Counted from the first letter of the stretch, positions 47,749 through 56,480 are shown. The stretch: DNA of 64,000 nucleotides from Nocardioides kongjuensis (GCF_013409625.1 NZ_JACCBF010000001.1:682001-746000); one strand, 5' to 3'. Notes: generated from the letters alone by a model not told the origin. Translations and numbers: made by a program.

Positions 47749-48759
47749 ATGATCGAGATCTCCGGACTGACCAAGAGCTACGGCTCGACCACCGTGCTGG
47801 ACGGCATCGACCTGCAGGTCCCGGACGGCCGGATCGCGGCCGTCGTGGGCCCGAGCGGGGCGGGCAAGAGCACCCTCGCACGCTGCGTCAACGCACTGGA
47901 GCGCCCGACGAGCGGCAGCGTGACGGTGCACGGGCAGGACCTCGCCGCACTGTCGGGCAAGGACCTGCGCCGCGCCCGCCAGCAGATCGGCACCGTGTTC
48001 CAGTCGGCGAGCCTGCTGCGCCGGCTGACGGCGGCGCAGAACGTCGCCCTGCCGCTGCGTCATCAGGGCGTCGCCGAGCCCGAGGTACGTCGACGGGTCG
48101 GCGAGCTGCTCGAGCGCGTGGACATGCTGCACCGGGCCAACCACTACCCGTCCCAGCTCTCCGGTGGCCAGCGCCAGCGGATCGGCATCGCCCGAGGGCT
48201 CGCCCTCCAGCCGTCGGTGCTGCTCTCGGACGAGGCCACCTCCGGGCTCGACCCCGAGTCCACCCGGGCGATCCTCGCGCTGCTGACCGAGCTGCGCGAC
48301 GACCTGGGTGTCACGATCCTCGTGATCACCCACGAGATGGACGTCGTGCGGGGCATCGCCGACCACGTGGCCCAGCTCGACCACGGCCGGATCGTCGAGC
48401 AGGGGCCCGTCAGCGACGTCGTACGACGCTCCGACTCGCCCCTGGCGCAGGCACTGCTGCCCATGCCGCCGGTGCTGTGCGTGCCCGGGCTGCGGCAGTG
48501 GCGGCTGCGGCTCGCGGGCGACGTCGCCCCGACCTGGCTCTCCCGGGCCGGCGCCGAGCTCGGCGTGGACGTCGCCGTGCTGGCCGCCCTGGTGGAGGAG
48601 TCGGGCGCGGTGCCCGTCGGCCGCCTGGTCGTCGGCCTGCCGCCACGGCTCGAGGACGAGGTCGTCGTGACGACCTTCCGGCGGCTCGGGGTCGTCGCCG
48701 AGCCCGAGGTCGGGGTCGAGCCCGTCCCCGAGCGGGCGAGCCGGGAGTCGGCCGCATGA
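47749..48759 (+). CDS. metN: Methionine-type ABC transporter ATP-binding protein (MetN-like)
   Basis: A 336-aa ATPase with Walker A GPSGAGKST, the signature LSGGQRQRIGIARGLALQP, Walker B VLLSDEATSGLD and a C-terminal NIL-like regulatory domain from about residue 260, which in MetN binds methionine and inhibits transport. ATG 47749 has AGGA 5 nt upstream; a long upstream frame overlaps parE. Imported compound is methionine or a related sulfur compound, given the sulfur genes that follow. Confidence 0.9.
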   Translation: MIEISGLTKSYGSTTVLDGIDLQVPDGRIAAVVGPSGAGKSTLARCVNALERPTSGSVTVHGQDLAALSGKDLRRARQQIGTVFQSASLLRRLTAAQNVALPLRHQGVAEPEVRRRVGELLERVDMLHRANHYPSQLSGGQRQRIGIARGLALQPSVLLSDEATSGLDPESTRAILALLTELRDDLGVTILVITHEMDVVRGIADHVAQLDHGRIVEQGPVSDVVRRSDSPLAQALLPMPPVLCVPGLRQWRLRLAGDVAPTWLSRAGAELGVDVAVLAALVEESGAVPVGRLVVGLPPRLEDEVVVTTFRRLGVVAEPEVGVEPVPERASRESAA

Positions 48760-49436
48760 GCGCCCTGGCCCCGCTGATCGCCACGCCGTGGCCCGACGTC
48801 CCCGACCTGCTGCTGCCCGCGCTGGGGGAGACGGCGCGCACGGTCGCAGTGGTGATGACGATCGTCGTCCTGCTCGGCGGCCCCCTCGGGCTCCTCATCT
48901 TCAACACCTCGCCGTTGGGGCTCACGCCGAACCGGGCCGCCCACGTGACGATCAGCTGGATCGCCAACCTGGGCCGGTCGCTGCCGTTCCTGGTGCTGAT
49001 GGCCGCGATCATCCCGGTCACCAAGCTGGTGTTCGGCACGACCATCGGCTTCAAGGCGGCCCTCATCCCGATGGCGGTGGCCGGCGTCGCCTTCTTCGCC
49101 CGGCTGACCGAGAACGCCGTGCGCGAGGTGCCCCGCGACCTGCTCGACGTCGGCCTCGCGGGCGGCTCCGGCAGGTGGCAGATCATGGCCGGCATCCAGC
49201 TGCGCGAGGCGCTGCCCGGCCTGGTCGCCGGCTTCACCCTCAATGTCATCGCGATGATCGAGTACTCCGCCATCGCCGGGGCGATCGGCTCCGGGGGCAT
49301 CGGCTACCTGGCCGTCAACTACGGCTACCGCCGCTTCGACAACACCATCATGATCGCCTGCATCGTCTTGCTGATCGCTCTCGTGCAGCTGATCCAGTTC
49401 ACCGGCGACCGCGCCGTCCGCGCGCTCACGCACTGA
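48756..49436 (+). CDS. metI: Methionine-type ABC transporter permease (MetI-like)
   Basis: A 226-aa permease with about five hydrophobic segments. The EAA loop VPRDLLDVGLAGGSGRWQIM and the ending EYSAIAGAIGSGGIGYLAVN are characteristic of MetI. The start overlaps the ATPase stop (ATGA). It forms the channel as a homodimer. Confidence 0.92.
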   Translation: MSALAPLIATPWPDVPDLLLPALGETARTVAVVMTIVVLLGGPLGLLIFNTSPLGLTPNRAAHVTISWIANLGRSLPFLVLMAAIIPVTKLVFGTTIGFKAALIPMAVAGVAFFARLTENAVREVPRDLLDVGLAGGSGRWQIMAGIQLREALPGLVAGFTLNVIAMIEYSAIAGAIGSGGIGYLAVNYGYRRFDNTIMIACIVLLIALVQLIQFTGDRAVRALTH

Positions 49437-49500
49437 CACTCCGCACCGACGCTGACGCGTCCCCGTGCTGCCTCCACCCCCTGCGAAAGGAAGCTCTGCC

Positions 49501-50436
49501 ATGTCCACCACCCGTTCCACCCTCGACACCCACACCCCGGGTGACCGGCCCGAGATCGACCTCGGCGGCGGCCGCGGTCGCCGCTGGATCCTCCTCGCCG
49601 TCGCCGGCGTCGTGCTGATCGGCGTCGTCGTCGCGCTCGTGCTGCGCTTCGCGGCCGACGACGAGAAGACCGTCGCCGGCAGCCACTTCTCCGACGACTT
49701 CGCGATCGCCTACCAGGCCAGCTCCGCCTCCGAGCAGGCGTTCCTCGAATACCTCGACAAGGAGATCGCGCCGGACTACGGCGTCCACATCGACGGCGTC
49801 GGGATCGAGGACGGCAACCAGCTCGACCAGGCCACGGCCGACGGGAAGTACATCGCGAACATCTACCAGCACAAGCACTGGCTCCAGCAGGTCACGGACT
49901 CGACCGGGATGAGGCTGACCGCGCTGGGTCCGGTGTTCCAGTGGTCGTACTCGATCTACTCGGCGCGCTTCGGCTCGCTCGAGGAGCTCCCGGACGGCGC
50001 GACCATCGCGCTGCTCAACGACCCGGCCAACACGGCGCAGGCCCTGTGGATCCTCGAGCGGGCCGGCGTCCTGACCTTCAAGGACGGCGTGAACCCCTGG
50101 GCCGCGACCGAGCAGGACATCGCGAGCAACCCGCGTGGATTCCGGTTCACCTACATGGAGTACGGCGCCGGCCCGCGCACCCTGGACTCGGTCGACGCCG
50201 TCGTGGACTACAACATGTCCTTCGTCGACGCCGGCACCCCGGACGACCAGCGGATCTACGCCCCCGACGCGCCCAAGGAGTTCGCCGGTCAGCTGGTCGT
50301 CGGCACGGCGTACCTGGACGACCCGCAGGTCGCCAAGCTGAAGAAGGTCTTCTTCGACCCGCGGGTGCAGGAGTACCTCGCGACGAACGACGACCCGGAC
50401 CTGTCGGGCCAGCTGGCTCCGGTCTCGGCGAGCTGA
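49501..50436 (+). CDS. metQ: MetQ/NlpA-type substrate-binding protein with membrane anchor
   Basis: A 311-aa binding protein for the MetNI importer. After a Gly/Arg-rich cytoplasmic stretch, residues about 27-48 form a single membrane segment (WILLAVAGVVLIGVVVALVL) with no lipobox Cys, so it appears to be anchored by a transmembrane helix instead of a lipid. The fold shows YGVHIDGVGIEDG, IYQHKHWLQQV and LLNDPANTAQALWILE, typical of the NlpA family. ATG 49501 has AAAGGA upstream. Confidence 0.87.
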   Translation: MSTTRSTLDTHTPGDRPEIDLGGGRGRRWILLAVAGVVLIGVVVALVLRFAADDEKTVAGSHFSDDFAIAYQASSASEQAFLEYLDKEIAPDYGVHIDGVGIEDGNQLDQATADGKYIANIYQHKHWLQQVTDSTGMRLTALGPVFQWSYSIYSARFGSLEELPDGATIALLNDPANTAQALWILERAGVLTFKDGVNPWAATEQDIASNPRGFRFTYMEYGAGPRTLDSVDAVVDYNMSFVDAGTPDDQRIYAPDAPKEFAGQLVVGTAYLDDPQVAKLKKVFFDPRVQEYLATNDDPDLSGQLAPVSAS

Positions 50437-50455
50437 CGCGGGCCCTGGGAGGGGC

Positions 50456-51358
50456 TCAGGCCGCGAGCCTCCGCGCGTGCGCGACGAGCGCCGCGTGGAG
50501 GTCGCGGACCGCGGCCCGGACGTGATCGGTCTTGCGCTGCAGGAGGACCAGGGTGACCCGGGTGGCGTCGCCGGCGATCGGACGGGCGGTGATCAGCCCG
50601 GCCAGCTCCAGCGGGTCGCCGGCGACGCTGTAGTCGGGGAGCACCGTGACGCCCAGGCCCTGGGAGACCATGAACTTCCCCATCTCGGCGCCGTCGGTCG
50701 TGTGGCACACCCGGGGCAGCCGGCTGCCGAAGATCCGGTGCGCGAAGCGGTGCATCACGTAACCGGCCCGCATGGCGACGAAACGCTCCTCGCGCAGCTG
50801 GTCGACGCTCACCTCGTCCGCTGCCGCCAGCGGGTGGTCGGCCGGCATCACGACGACAGGGCGCCCGTGCAGCAGGGCGGTACCCAGCAGGTCGTGCGCC
50901 GGCTCGTCGCCGGCCAGCAGGTTGACCAGACCGAGGTCGAGGGAACCTTCGAGGAGGCCCTGCTGGATCTCGGCCTGCTGCACGTTGAGGACCTCGACGG
51001 TCGCATTGGGGGCCGACTCCTGGAAGTCCCGGGAGGCCGGGACCAGCAGGGTCGAGGTGGCCGCGTTGACCGTGCCGATCCGCACGGTGCGGCTCACGTT
51101 GTGCTGGTCGCCCGCAGAGGTCCGGAGCCGGTCGACCGCGTCCAGGACCGCGACCATGTCCGGCAGCAGGTCCAGGCCCTGGCGGCTGATCCGGGCGCCC
51201 GTCCGTCGCCGGTCGAGCAGGGTCACCCCGAGCTCCCGCTCGAGCTTGCTGACGGCCTCGCTGAGCGCGGGCTGCGAGATGTGCAGGCTCTCACTCGCGC
51301 GGCGCAGCGACCCGTGCTGCGTCACGGCCGCGACGTACTCCAGCTGCTCGATCCTCAT
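50456..51358 (-). CDS. LysR family transcriptional regulator
   Basis: A 300-aa LysR protein. The N-terminal winged helix is MRIEQLEYVAAVTQHGSLRR and SESLHISQPALSEAVSKLER; the rest is a periplasmic-binding-like effector domain. It is divergent from sfnG and ends 19 nt from the metQ stop, so it most likely activates the sulfone/sulfonate operon when sulfur is limiting. A candidate site, AGTAA-N10-TTACT, lies 18 nt upstream of its start. Confidence 0.92.
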   Translation of the reverse strand: MRIEQLEYVAAVTQHGSLRRASESLHISQPALSEAVSKLERELGVTLLDRRRTGARISRQGLDLLPDMVAVLDAVDRLRTSAGDQHNVSRTVRIGTVNAATSTLLVPASRDFQESAPNATVEVLNVQQAEIQQGLLEGSLDLGLVNLLAGDEPAHDLLGTALLHGRPVVVMPADHPLAAADEVSVDQLREERFVAMRAGYVMHRFAHRIFGSRLPRVCHTTDGAEMGKFMVSQGLGVTVLPDYSVAGDPLELAGLITARPIAGDATRVTLVLLQRKTDHVRAAVRDLHAALVAHARRLAA

Positions 51359-51375
51359 GGCGGCCTCTCAAATCA

Positions 51376-51395
51376 AGTAAGTAGAGTCAGTTACT
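51376..51395. promoter_or_regulatory. Candidate LysR-binding site
   Basis: An inverted repeat AGTAA-N10-TTACT fits the general LysR T-N11-A form and lies in the LysR/sfnG divergent region. The overlapping TACTAT (51392-51397) may be a -10 box for the sfnG transcript. Confidence 0.45.
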
Positions 51396-51455
51396 ATGAA
51401 AAGCGTAGCGCAGCACGGCCGGGGCCCGATCTGCGCGGAGTGGAAGGCCCTGCCG

Positions 51456-51530
51456 ATGGTGCCGTCGTGCATTGCGACGGCGAACCGCGCGGTTCGGCCT
51501 TGTCCGGCCAACCAAAGACGAGCAATCTGA
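51456..51530 (+). CDS. Candidate leader peptide of the sulfone operon (24 aa, two Cys)
   Basis: A short frame, beginning MVPSCIATANR and containing a later RPCP, with GGAAGG at 51442-51447, 8 nt before its ATG. It covers two competing hairpins: CGAACCGC/GCGGTTCG (51481-51496) and GGTT-GGCC pairing with GGCCAACC from about 51491. Its end is 27 nt from sfnG. Cysteine-dependent attenuation is an inference; the frame may be accidental. Confidence 0.35.
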   Translation: MVPSCIATANRAVRPCPANQRRAI

Positions 51531-51557
51531 TCGACATACCCGAATTGAGGAGCAGTG

Positions 51558-52676
51558 ATGACCAGCAACCCGACCCGCGCGCCCGAGCCGCTGAAGTTCG
51601 CCTACTGGGTGCCCAACGTGAGCGGCGGCCTCGTGGTGAGCAGGATCGAGCAGCGCACCGACTGGGGACTCGACTACAACATCGAGCTTGCCCGGCTGGC
51701 CGAGGCCAACGGCTTCGACTACGCCCTCTCGCAGGTGCGCTACATCGCGTCGTACGGTGCCGCCTACCAGCACGAGTCGACCTCGATCAGCCTCGCCATC
51801 GCGCTGGCGACCGAGCGGCTCAAGGTGATCGCCGCGGTCCACCCGGGCCTGTGGCAGCCGGGCGTGCTCGCCAAGCTGGTCGCGAGCTCCGACCAGTACA
51901 CCAAGGGCCGGTTCTGCGTGAACGTCGTCAGCGGCTGGTTCAAGGACGAGTTCACCAAGCTCGGCGAGCCGTGGCTCGAGCACGGCGAGCGCTACCGCCG
52001 GTCGGAGGAGTTCATCCGGTACCTGCGGGAGATCTGGACCAGCGAGCACGCCGAGCTCAACGGCGACTTCTACCGGCTGCACGACTTCGACCTCAAGCCG
52101 AAGCCGTACGACGTGCCCGGCCGCGCGCACCCCGAGATCTTCATGGGCGGCAACTCGACCGACGCGCGCGGCATGGGCGGCCGGGTCGCCGACTGGTACT
52201 TCATGAACGGCAACACCCCCGACGGCATCGCCGAGCAGATCCACGACGTCAGCGACGTCGCCGCCGTCAACGGCCGGGCCGGACAGGTGCGCTTCGGCGT
52301 CAACGGCTTCCTCATCGGTCGCGACACCGAGGCCGAGGCCCGCGACGTGCTGCGCGAGATCGTCGACAAGGCCGACCGCGAGGCGGTCGAGGGCTTCGGG
52401 TCCGCGGTCAAGCAGGCCGGGCAGTCGACCGGCGACAAGGTCGGCATGTGGCAGGACTCGGAGTTCGCCGACCTGGTGCAGTACAACGACGGCTTCCGCA
52501 CCGGCCTGATCGGCACGCCGGAGCAGATCGCCCACCGGATGCTGGAGTACAAGCGCCGCGGTGTGGACCTGTTCCTGCTCGGCTTCCTGCACTTCCAGGA
52601 GGACGTGCAGTACTTCGGGCGCGAGGTGCTCCCGATCGTGCGCGAGCTCGAGGCCGCGGAGCTGGAGCGGGTCTGA
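51558..52676 (+). CDS. sfnG: Dimethyl sulfone monooxygenase, SfnG-like (LLM flavin-dependent)
   Basis: A 372-aa FMNH2-dependent monooxygenase of the luciferase-like family. KFAYWVPNVSGGLVVSRIEQ, LSQVRYIASYGAAYQHEST, VIAAVHPGLWQPGVLAK and NVVSGWFKDEFTKLGEPWLEH are close to SfnG. It converts dimethyl sulfone to methanesulfinate. ATG 51558 has GAGGAG at 51547-51552; GTG 51555 is too near that site. The stop shares a base with the next ATG. Confidence 0.9.
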   Translation: MTSNPTRAPEPLKFAYWVPNVSGGLVVSRIEQRTDWGLDYNIELARLAEANGFDYALSQVRYIASYGAAYQHESTSISLAIALATERLKVIAAVHPGLWQPGVLAKLVASSDQYTKGRFCVNVVSGWFKDEFTKLGEPWLEHGERYRRSEEFIRYLREIWTSEHAELNGDFYRLHDFDLKPKPYDVPGRAHPEIFMGGNSTDARGMGGRVADWYFMNGNTPDGIAEQIHDVSDVAAVNGRAGQVRFGVNGFLIGRDTEAEARDVLREIVDKADREAVEGFGSAVKQAGQSTGDKVGMWQDSEFADLVQYNDGFRTGLIGTPEQIAHRMLEYKRRGVDLFLLGFLHFQEDVQYFGREVLPIVRELEAAELERV

Positions 52677-53872
52677 TGCCGGTCCCCGTGCTGTCCGACC
52701 GCGAGGCGATCGCCGTCGCCGCCGAGCTCGGCGAGCGGTTCGCGAAGGGCGCGGCCGCGCGCGACGCCGACCGGGTGCTGCCCGTCGACGAGCTCGCCGA
52801 GCTGTCCGCGTCCGGGCTGCTCGCGGTGAGCGTGCCTGCGGCGTACGGCGGTGCCGGGCTCCCGGCGTCCGTGCTGGCAGAGGTGTTCCGCCTGCTGGCC
52901 GCCGGCGACCCGAGCATCGCGCAGGTCCCGCACAGCCACTTCGTCTACGTCAACGCGCTCAGCCACCAGGGGACGCCCGACCAGCAGGCGTTCCTCTTCG
53001 GCGAGGTGCTGGACGGGAAGCGGTTCGGCAACGCCCAGTCCGAGATCGGCACGCGCCACGTGCGTGACTTCCGGACCACGTTGCGGCCCGACGGCGCCGG
53101 CGGCTGGGTGCTCGACGGGGAGAAGGGCTACGCCACCGGCGCCCTGCTCGCCGACTGGATCCCGGTGCTGTGCCACCTCGACGTCGACGGGCCGTTGCAC
53201 GTCGCCTGGGTCGAGCGGCACGCCCCCGGCGTGAGCGTCGTCGACGACTGGAACGGCATGGGCCAGCGGACGACGGCCAGCGGCACGGTGCGGCTCGAGG
53301 GCGTCGCCGTCGGCGCGGACCGGATCACGCCGTACCACCTGACCTTCGAGGGGCCGCAGACCTACGGCGCCTTCGCCCAGCTGCTGCACGCGGCTCTCGA
53401 CGCGGGCATCGCCCGCGCCGCCCTCGCCGACGCGGCGGAGTTCGTCACCACCAAGAGCCGGCCCTGCCCGGACGCCATCGCGGAGCTCGGCACCACCCGG
53501 CACGCCGAGGACCCCACGGTCGTCCAGGCGTTCGGCGAGCTCGAGCTCGCGGTGCGGGCCGCGGAGGCGCTGCTCGCCGAGGCCGGTCGCGCGGTCGACC
53601 GGGCCGATGCCGACCTCGATGCCGAGTCGGCCGGCGCCGCCAGCCTGGCGGTCGCGGCGGCGCGGGCCGCGACGACCAGCGCGAGCCTCGAGGCGGGCAC
53701 GCGTCTCTTCGAGGTCAGCGGGACCCGGGCCGCCCTCGACTCCCTCAACCTGCACCGGCACTGGCGCAACGCGCGCACCCACACCCTCCACGACCCGGCC
53801 GCCTGGAAGGTGCGTCACCTGGGGCGCTGGGCCCTCGACGGCCAGCTGCCTCCCAACCACGGCCAGCTCTGA
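52676..53872 (+). CDS. Acyl-CoA dehydrogenase-like flavin monooxygenase (MsuC/SfnC type)
   Basis: A 398-aa member of the acyl-CoA dehydrogenase fold that in sulfur clusters acts as an FMNH2-dependent monooxygenase (DszC, MsuC, SfnC). AVSVPAAYGGAGLPASVLAEV, AQVPHSHFVYVNAL and the C-terminal LNLHRHWRNARTHTLHDP are characteristic of the DszC-like subgroup; the usual catalytic Glu context of dehydrogenases is absent by eye. Between SfnG and a sulfonate monooxygenase it most likely oxidises methanesulfinate to methanesulfonate. Confidence 0.82.
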   Translation: MPVPVLSDREAIAVAAELGERFAKGAAARDADRVLPVDELAELSASGLLAVSVPAAYGGAGLPASVLAEVFRLLAAGDPSIAQVPHSHFVYVNALSHQGTPDQQAFLFGEVLDGKRFGNAQSEIGTRHVRDFRTTLRPDGAGGWVLDGEKGYATGALLADWIPVLCHLDVDGPLHVAWVERHAPGVSVVDDWNGMGQRTTASGTVRLEGVAVGADRITPYHLTFEGPQTYGAFAQLLHAALDAGIARAALADAAEFVTTKSRPCPDAIAELGTTRHAEDPTVVQAFGELELAVRAAEALLAEAGRAVDRADADLDAESAGAASLAVAAARAATTSASLEAGTRLFEVSGTRAALDSLNLHRHWRNARTHTLHDPAAWKVRHLGRWALDGQLPPNHGQL

Positions 53873-53903
53873 CCACCCACCCGCGGACTCGCAGAAGGAC
53901 GAC

Positions 53904-55061
53904 ATGACTCATCAGCTCAAGTTCCACTGGTTCCTGCCCACCAACGGCGGCGACGGACGACACGTGGTCGGCGGGGGACACGGCGTCACCTCGTTCACGG
54001 GGGAGCGCCCCAACTCCGTCGCCTACCTGGGCCAGATCGCGCGCAGCGCCGAGCAGCTCGGCTTCGAGGCGGCGCTGACCCCGACCGGGGCCTGGTGCGA
54101 GGACGCCTGGGTCTCGACGGCCATGCTGAGCTCGCTGTCGGAGCGGCTGAAGTTCCTCGTCGCCTTCCGGCCCGGTCTCACCTCGCCGTTCCTGGCGGCG
54201 CAGATGGCCGGGACCTTCCAGAACCTCTCCGGCGGCCGGCTGCTGCTGAACGTGGTCACCGGGGGCGAGTCCCACGAGCAGCGGATGTACGGCGACCACC
54301 TCGACAAGGACGCTCGCTACGAGCGCTGCGACGAGTTCCTGCACCTGGTCCGCGCGCTCTGGGCGGGGGAGAGCGTCACCCACGAGGGCGAGCACTACCG
54401 CCTCGACGACGCGGTGCTGGCGCAGATCCCCGACCCGCTGCCGGAGATCTACTTCGGAGGATCGTCGGCCGCCGCCGGCCGAGTGGCCGCCCGGCACGTC
54501 GACGTCTACCTGACCTGGGGCGAGCCGCCGGCCGCCGTACGGGAGAAGATCGAGTGGGTCTCCAAGCTGGCCGCCGACGAGGGGCGCCAGCTGCGCTTCG
54601 GCATCCGGCTGCACTCGATCGCCCGCGACACCTCCGAGGCGGCCTGGGCCGAGGCGGACCGGCTCCTCGCCGGCATCGACGACGACCAGATCGCACAGGT
54701 CCAGGCGGGCCTGCGGCGCAGCGAGTCGGTGGGCCAGGCCCGGATGCTGGAGCTCAACGGCGGCAGCAGGGACTCCCTGGAGATCCACCCGAACCTGTGG
54801 GCCGGGGTCGGCTTGGTGCGGGGCGGCGCCGGAACTGCCATGGTCGGCAGCTTCACCGAGATCGCCGACCTGGTCGAGCAGTACGTCGAGGTGGGGATCT
54901 CGGAGTTCGTGATGTCCGGCTACCCCCACCTCGAGGAGTCCTACTGGTTCGGTGAGGGCGTGCTGCCCGAGCTGGCCCGGCGGGGCCTGTGGTCACACCC
55001 GGCTCCGGCCGCCCGGTCGGTCGCAGCGGTGCCCTTCGGTGGCCGTCAGGTGGTGTCGTGA
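53904..55061 (+). CDS. ssuD: Alkanesulfonate monooxygenase (SsuD/MsuD-like)
   Basis: A 385-aa luciferase-like monooxygenase cleaving alkanesulfonates to aldehyde and sulfite. FHWFLPTNGGDGRHV, FRPGLTSPFLAAQMAGTFQ, LLLNVVTGGE and VSGYPHLEESYWFGEGVLP are family hallmarks. ATG 53904 has GAAGG upstream; the stop overlaps the FMN reductase start (GTGA). It needs FMNH2 from the next gene. Confidence 0.9.
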   Translation: MTHQLKFHWFLPTNGGDGRHVVGGGHGVTSFTGERPNSVAYLGQIARSAEQLGFEAALTPTGAWCEDAWVSTAMLSSLSERLKFLVAFRPGLTSPFLAAQMAGTFQNLSGGRLLLNVVTGGESHEQRMYGDHLDKDARYERCDEFLHLVRALWAGESVTHEGEHYRLDDAVLAQIPDPLPEIYFGGSSAAAGRVAARHVDVYLTWGEPPAAVREKIEWVSKLAADEGRQLRFGIRLHSIARDTSEAAWAEADRLLAGIDDDQIAQVQAGLRRSESVGQARMLELNGGSRDSLEIHPNLWAGVGLVRGGAGTAMVGSFTEIADLVEQYVEVGISEFVMSGYPHLEESYWFGEGVLPELARRGLWSHPAPAARSVAAVPFGGRQVVS

Positions 55062-55555
55062 GCACAGCGGTCGTCGTCGGCAATCCCAGGCCGGCGTCGC
55101 GCACCCTCGCCGCGGCGACGCTGCTCGCCGGCCAGCTGACCGGCACGACGCCCGACCCGGTCGTCGACCTCGCCACCGTGGGCGCCGGCCTGCTGGAGCT
55201 GGACGACCCCGGGACCGGGCGCCTGGTCGAGCAGGTGGAGCAGGCGGACGTCGTGGTGTTCGCGTGCCCGACCTACAAGGGGACCTACACCGGGCTGCTC
55301 AAGCTCTTCCTCGACCGTTTCGAGGCGCGGCCCCGACCCGCGCTCGCCGTCCCGCTGATGCTGGGGGCGGGTCCCGGGCACTCACTGGCCGCCGAGCTGA
55401 CCCTGCGTCCGGTGCTCGCCGAGCTCGGCTTCACCACCGTGCGCGGCCTGTACGTCCTCGACAGCCAGCACGATGACCCGGCCGCCCACGCGGCCTGGCT
55501 GGAGCAGGTCCGGCCGGTCGTCTCCGCCCTCCACCGATCGGGAGCATCCGCATGA
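55058..55555 (+). CDS. NAD(P)H-dependent FMN reductase (SsuE/MsuE-like)
   Basis: A 165-aa flavodoxin-like FMN reductase. The phosphate loop VVVGNPRPASRT at the N-terminus and FACPTYKGTYTGLLKLFLDR are typical of SsuE/MsuE. It supplies FMNH2 to the monooxygenases encoded upstream. GTG 55058 overlaps the previous stop; its own stop overlaps the flavin reductase start. Confidence 0.9.
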   Translation: MSTAVVVGNPRPASRTLAAATLLAGQLTGTTPDPVVDLATVGAGLLELDDPGTGRLVEQVEQADVVVFACPTYKGTYTGLLKLFLDRFEARPRPALAVPLMLGAGPGHSLAAELTLRPVLAELGFTTVRGLYVLDSQHDDPAAHAAWLEQVRPVVSALHRSGASA

Positions 55556-56061
55556 GCCTCACCGCACTGACCACCAACCAGGACCTCGACCCGGGGCGGC
55601 TGCGTGAGGCCTTCGGCGTCTTCCCGAGCGGCGTCGTCGCCGTGGCCGCCGAGGTCGACGGCACGCTGACCGGGCTCGCCGCGAGCTCCTTCACCTCGGT
55701 CAGCCTCGACCCGCCGTTGGTCTCGTTCTCGGTGGCGAACACCTCGAAGACCTGGCCGGACCTGCGCCGCGCCGACCACCTGGGGCTCACCGTGCTGGCC
55801 GAGCACCACGGAGACGTGTGCCGGCGGCTGGCGGGCCCGGTCGAGCACCGCTTCGACGACGTCGAGGTGACGGTGAGCCCCGAAGGCGCGGTGCTCCTGG
55901 ACGACGGGCTCGCCCGCTTCGACTGCACCATCCACCACGAGGTCCGGGCGGGCGACCACACCCTCGTGCTGCTCGAGCTGCACGCCGTCGACCACGCCGA
56001 CACGGCGCAGCCGCTGGTGTTCCACCGCAGCGGATTCGGGAGGCTCACCGCCGCCGTGTGA
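55552..56061 (+). CDS. Flavin reductase family protein
   Basis: A 169-aa split-barrel flavin reductase: REAFGVFPSGVVAVAAEVDG, LAASSFTSVSLDPPLVSFSV and a conserved late GDHTLVLLELHAVDH. A second reductase in the same operon may serve a different monooxygenase or use a different flavin. It is the last gene of the sulfone operon; the next gene starts after 19 nt. Confidence 0.9.
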   Translation: MSLTALTTNQDLDPGRLREAFGVFPSGVVAVAAEVDGTLTGLAASSFTSVSLDPPLVSFSVANTSKTWPDLRRADHLGLTVLAEHHGDVCRRLAGPVEHRFDDVEVTVSPEGAVLLDDGLARFDCTIHHEVRAGDHTLVLLELHAVDHADTAQPLVFHRSGFGRLTAAV

Positions 56062-56080
56062 CCTGTGCCAGCATGAGGCC

Positions 56081-56452
56081 ATGAGCGCCGCCGACCGCAC
56101 CGCCGTCGTCAAGCTGCTCAAGGCACGCGGCGCCAAGACCCGGCGCGGTCACCTGCGGATCCCGGTCGGCGAGCTGTTCTGGTACGTCGACGTGCTCGCC
56201 GACGGCGTCGGCCCGACCGCGCCCCTGCGGCTCGAGGTCGGCTGCTGGACCGGTGCACTGCCGCCCGAGCCCGACGGCGGCGCCGTCGACTGCCCGCTGC
56301 TGATGGACGTGCCGCTCGGCAGCGACCCGGTCGGCACCGCCACGGCGCTGCTCGACCGGATCACCGCACTCGGCGACCTCGCAGGTCTCGGTCGCAGCCT
56401 GGGCGACCTGCCCGGTGCGCTGGTCGACCAGCGGCTGCGGGACCTGCTGTAG
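56081..56452 (+). CDS. Small hypothetical protein
   Basis: A 123-aa soluble protein, with KLLKARGAKTRRGHLRIPVG near the N-terminus and a repeated LGDLAGLGRSLGDLPGAL region. Codon bias fits a real gene. I do not recognise the family. The ATG has no strong site and CAGCAT lies 6 nt upstream, so it may be leaderless. It converges with the carbonic anhydrase gene. Confidence 0.65.
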   Translation: MSAADRTAVVKLLKARGAKTRRGHLRIPVGELFWYVDVLADGVGPTAPLRLEVGCWTGALPPEPDGGAVDCPLLMDVPLGSDPVGTATALLDRITALGDLAGLGRSLGDLPGALVDQRLRDLL

Positions 56453-56480
56453 GAGGCCTCAGACCTCCTGGGACAGCAGG
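56443..56480. terminator. Hairpin terminator embedded in two convergent gene ends
   Basis: CCTGCTGT (56443-56450) pairs with ACAGCAGG (56473-56480), and AGGAGG (56451-56456) with CCTCCT (56464-56469), with a bulged GGG and a 7-nt loop. It includes both stop codons. Confidence 0.65.
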
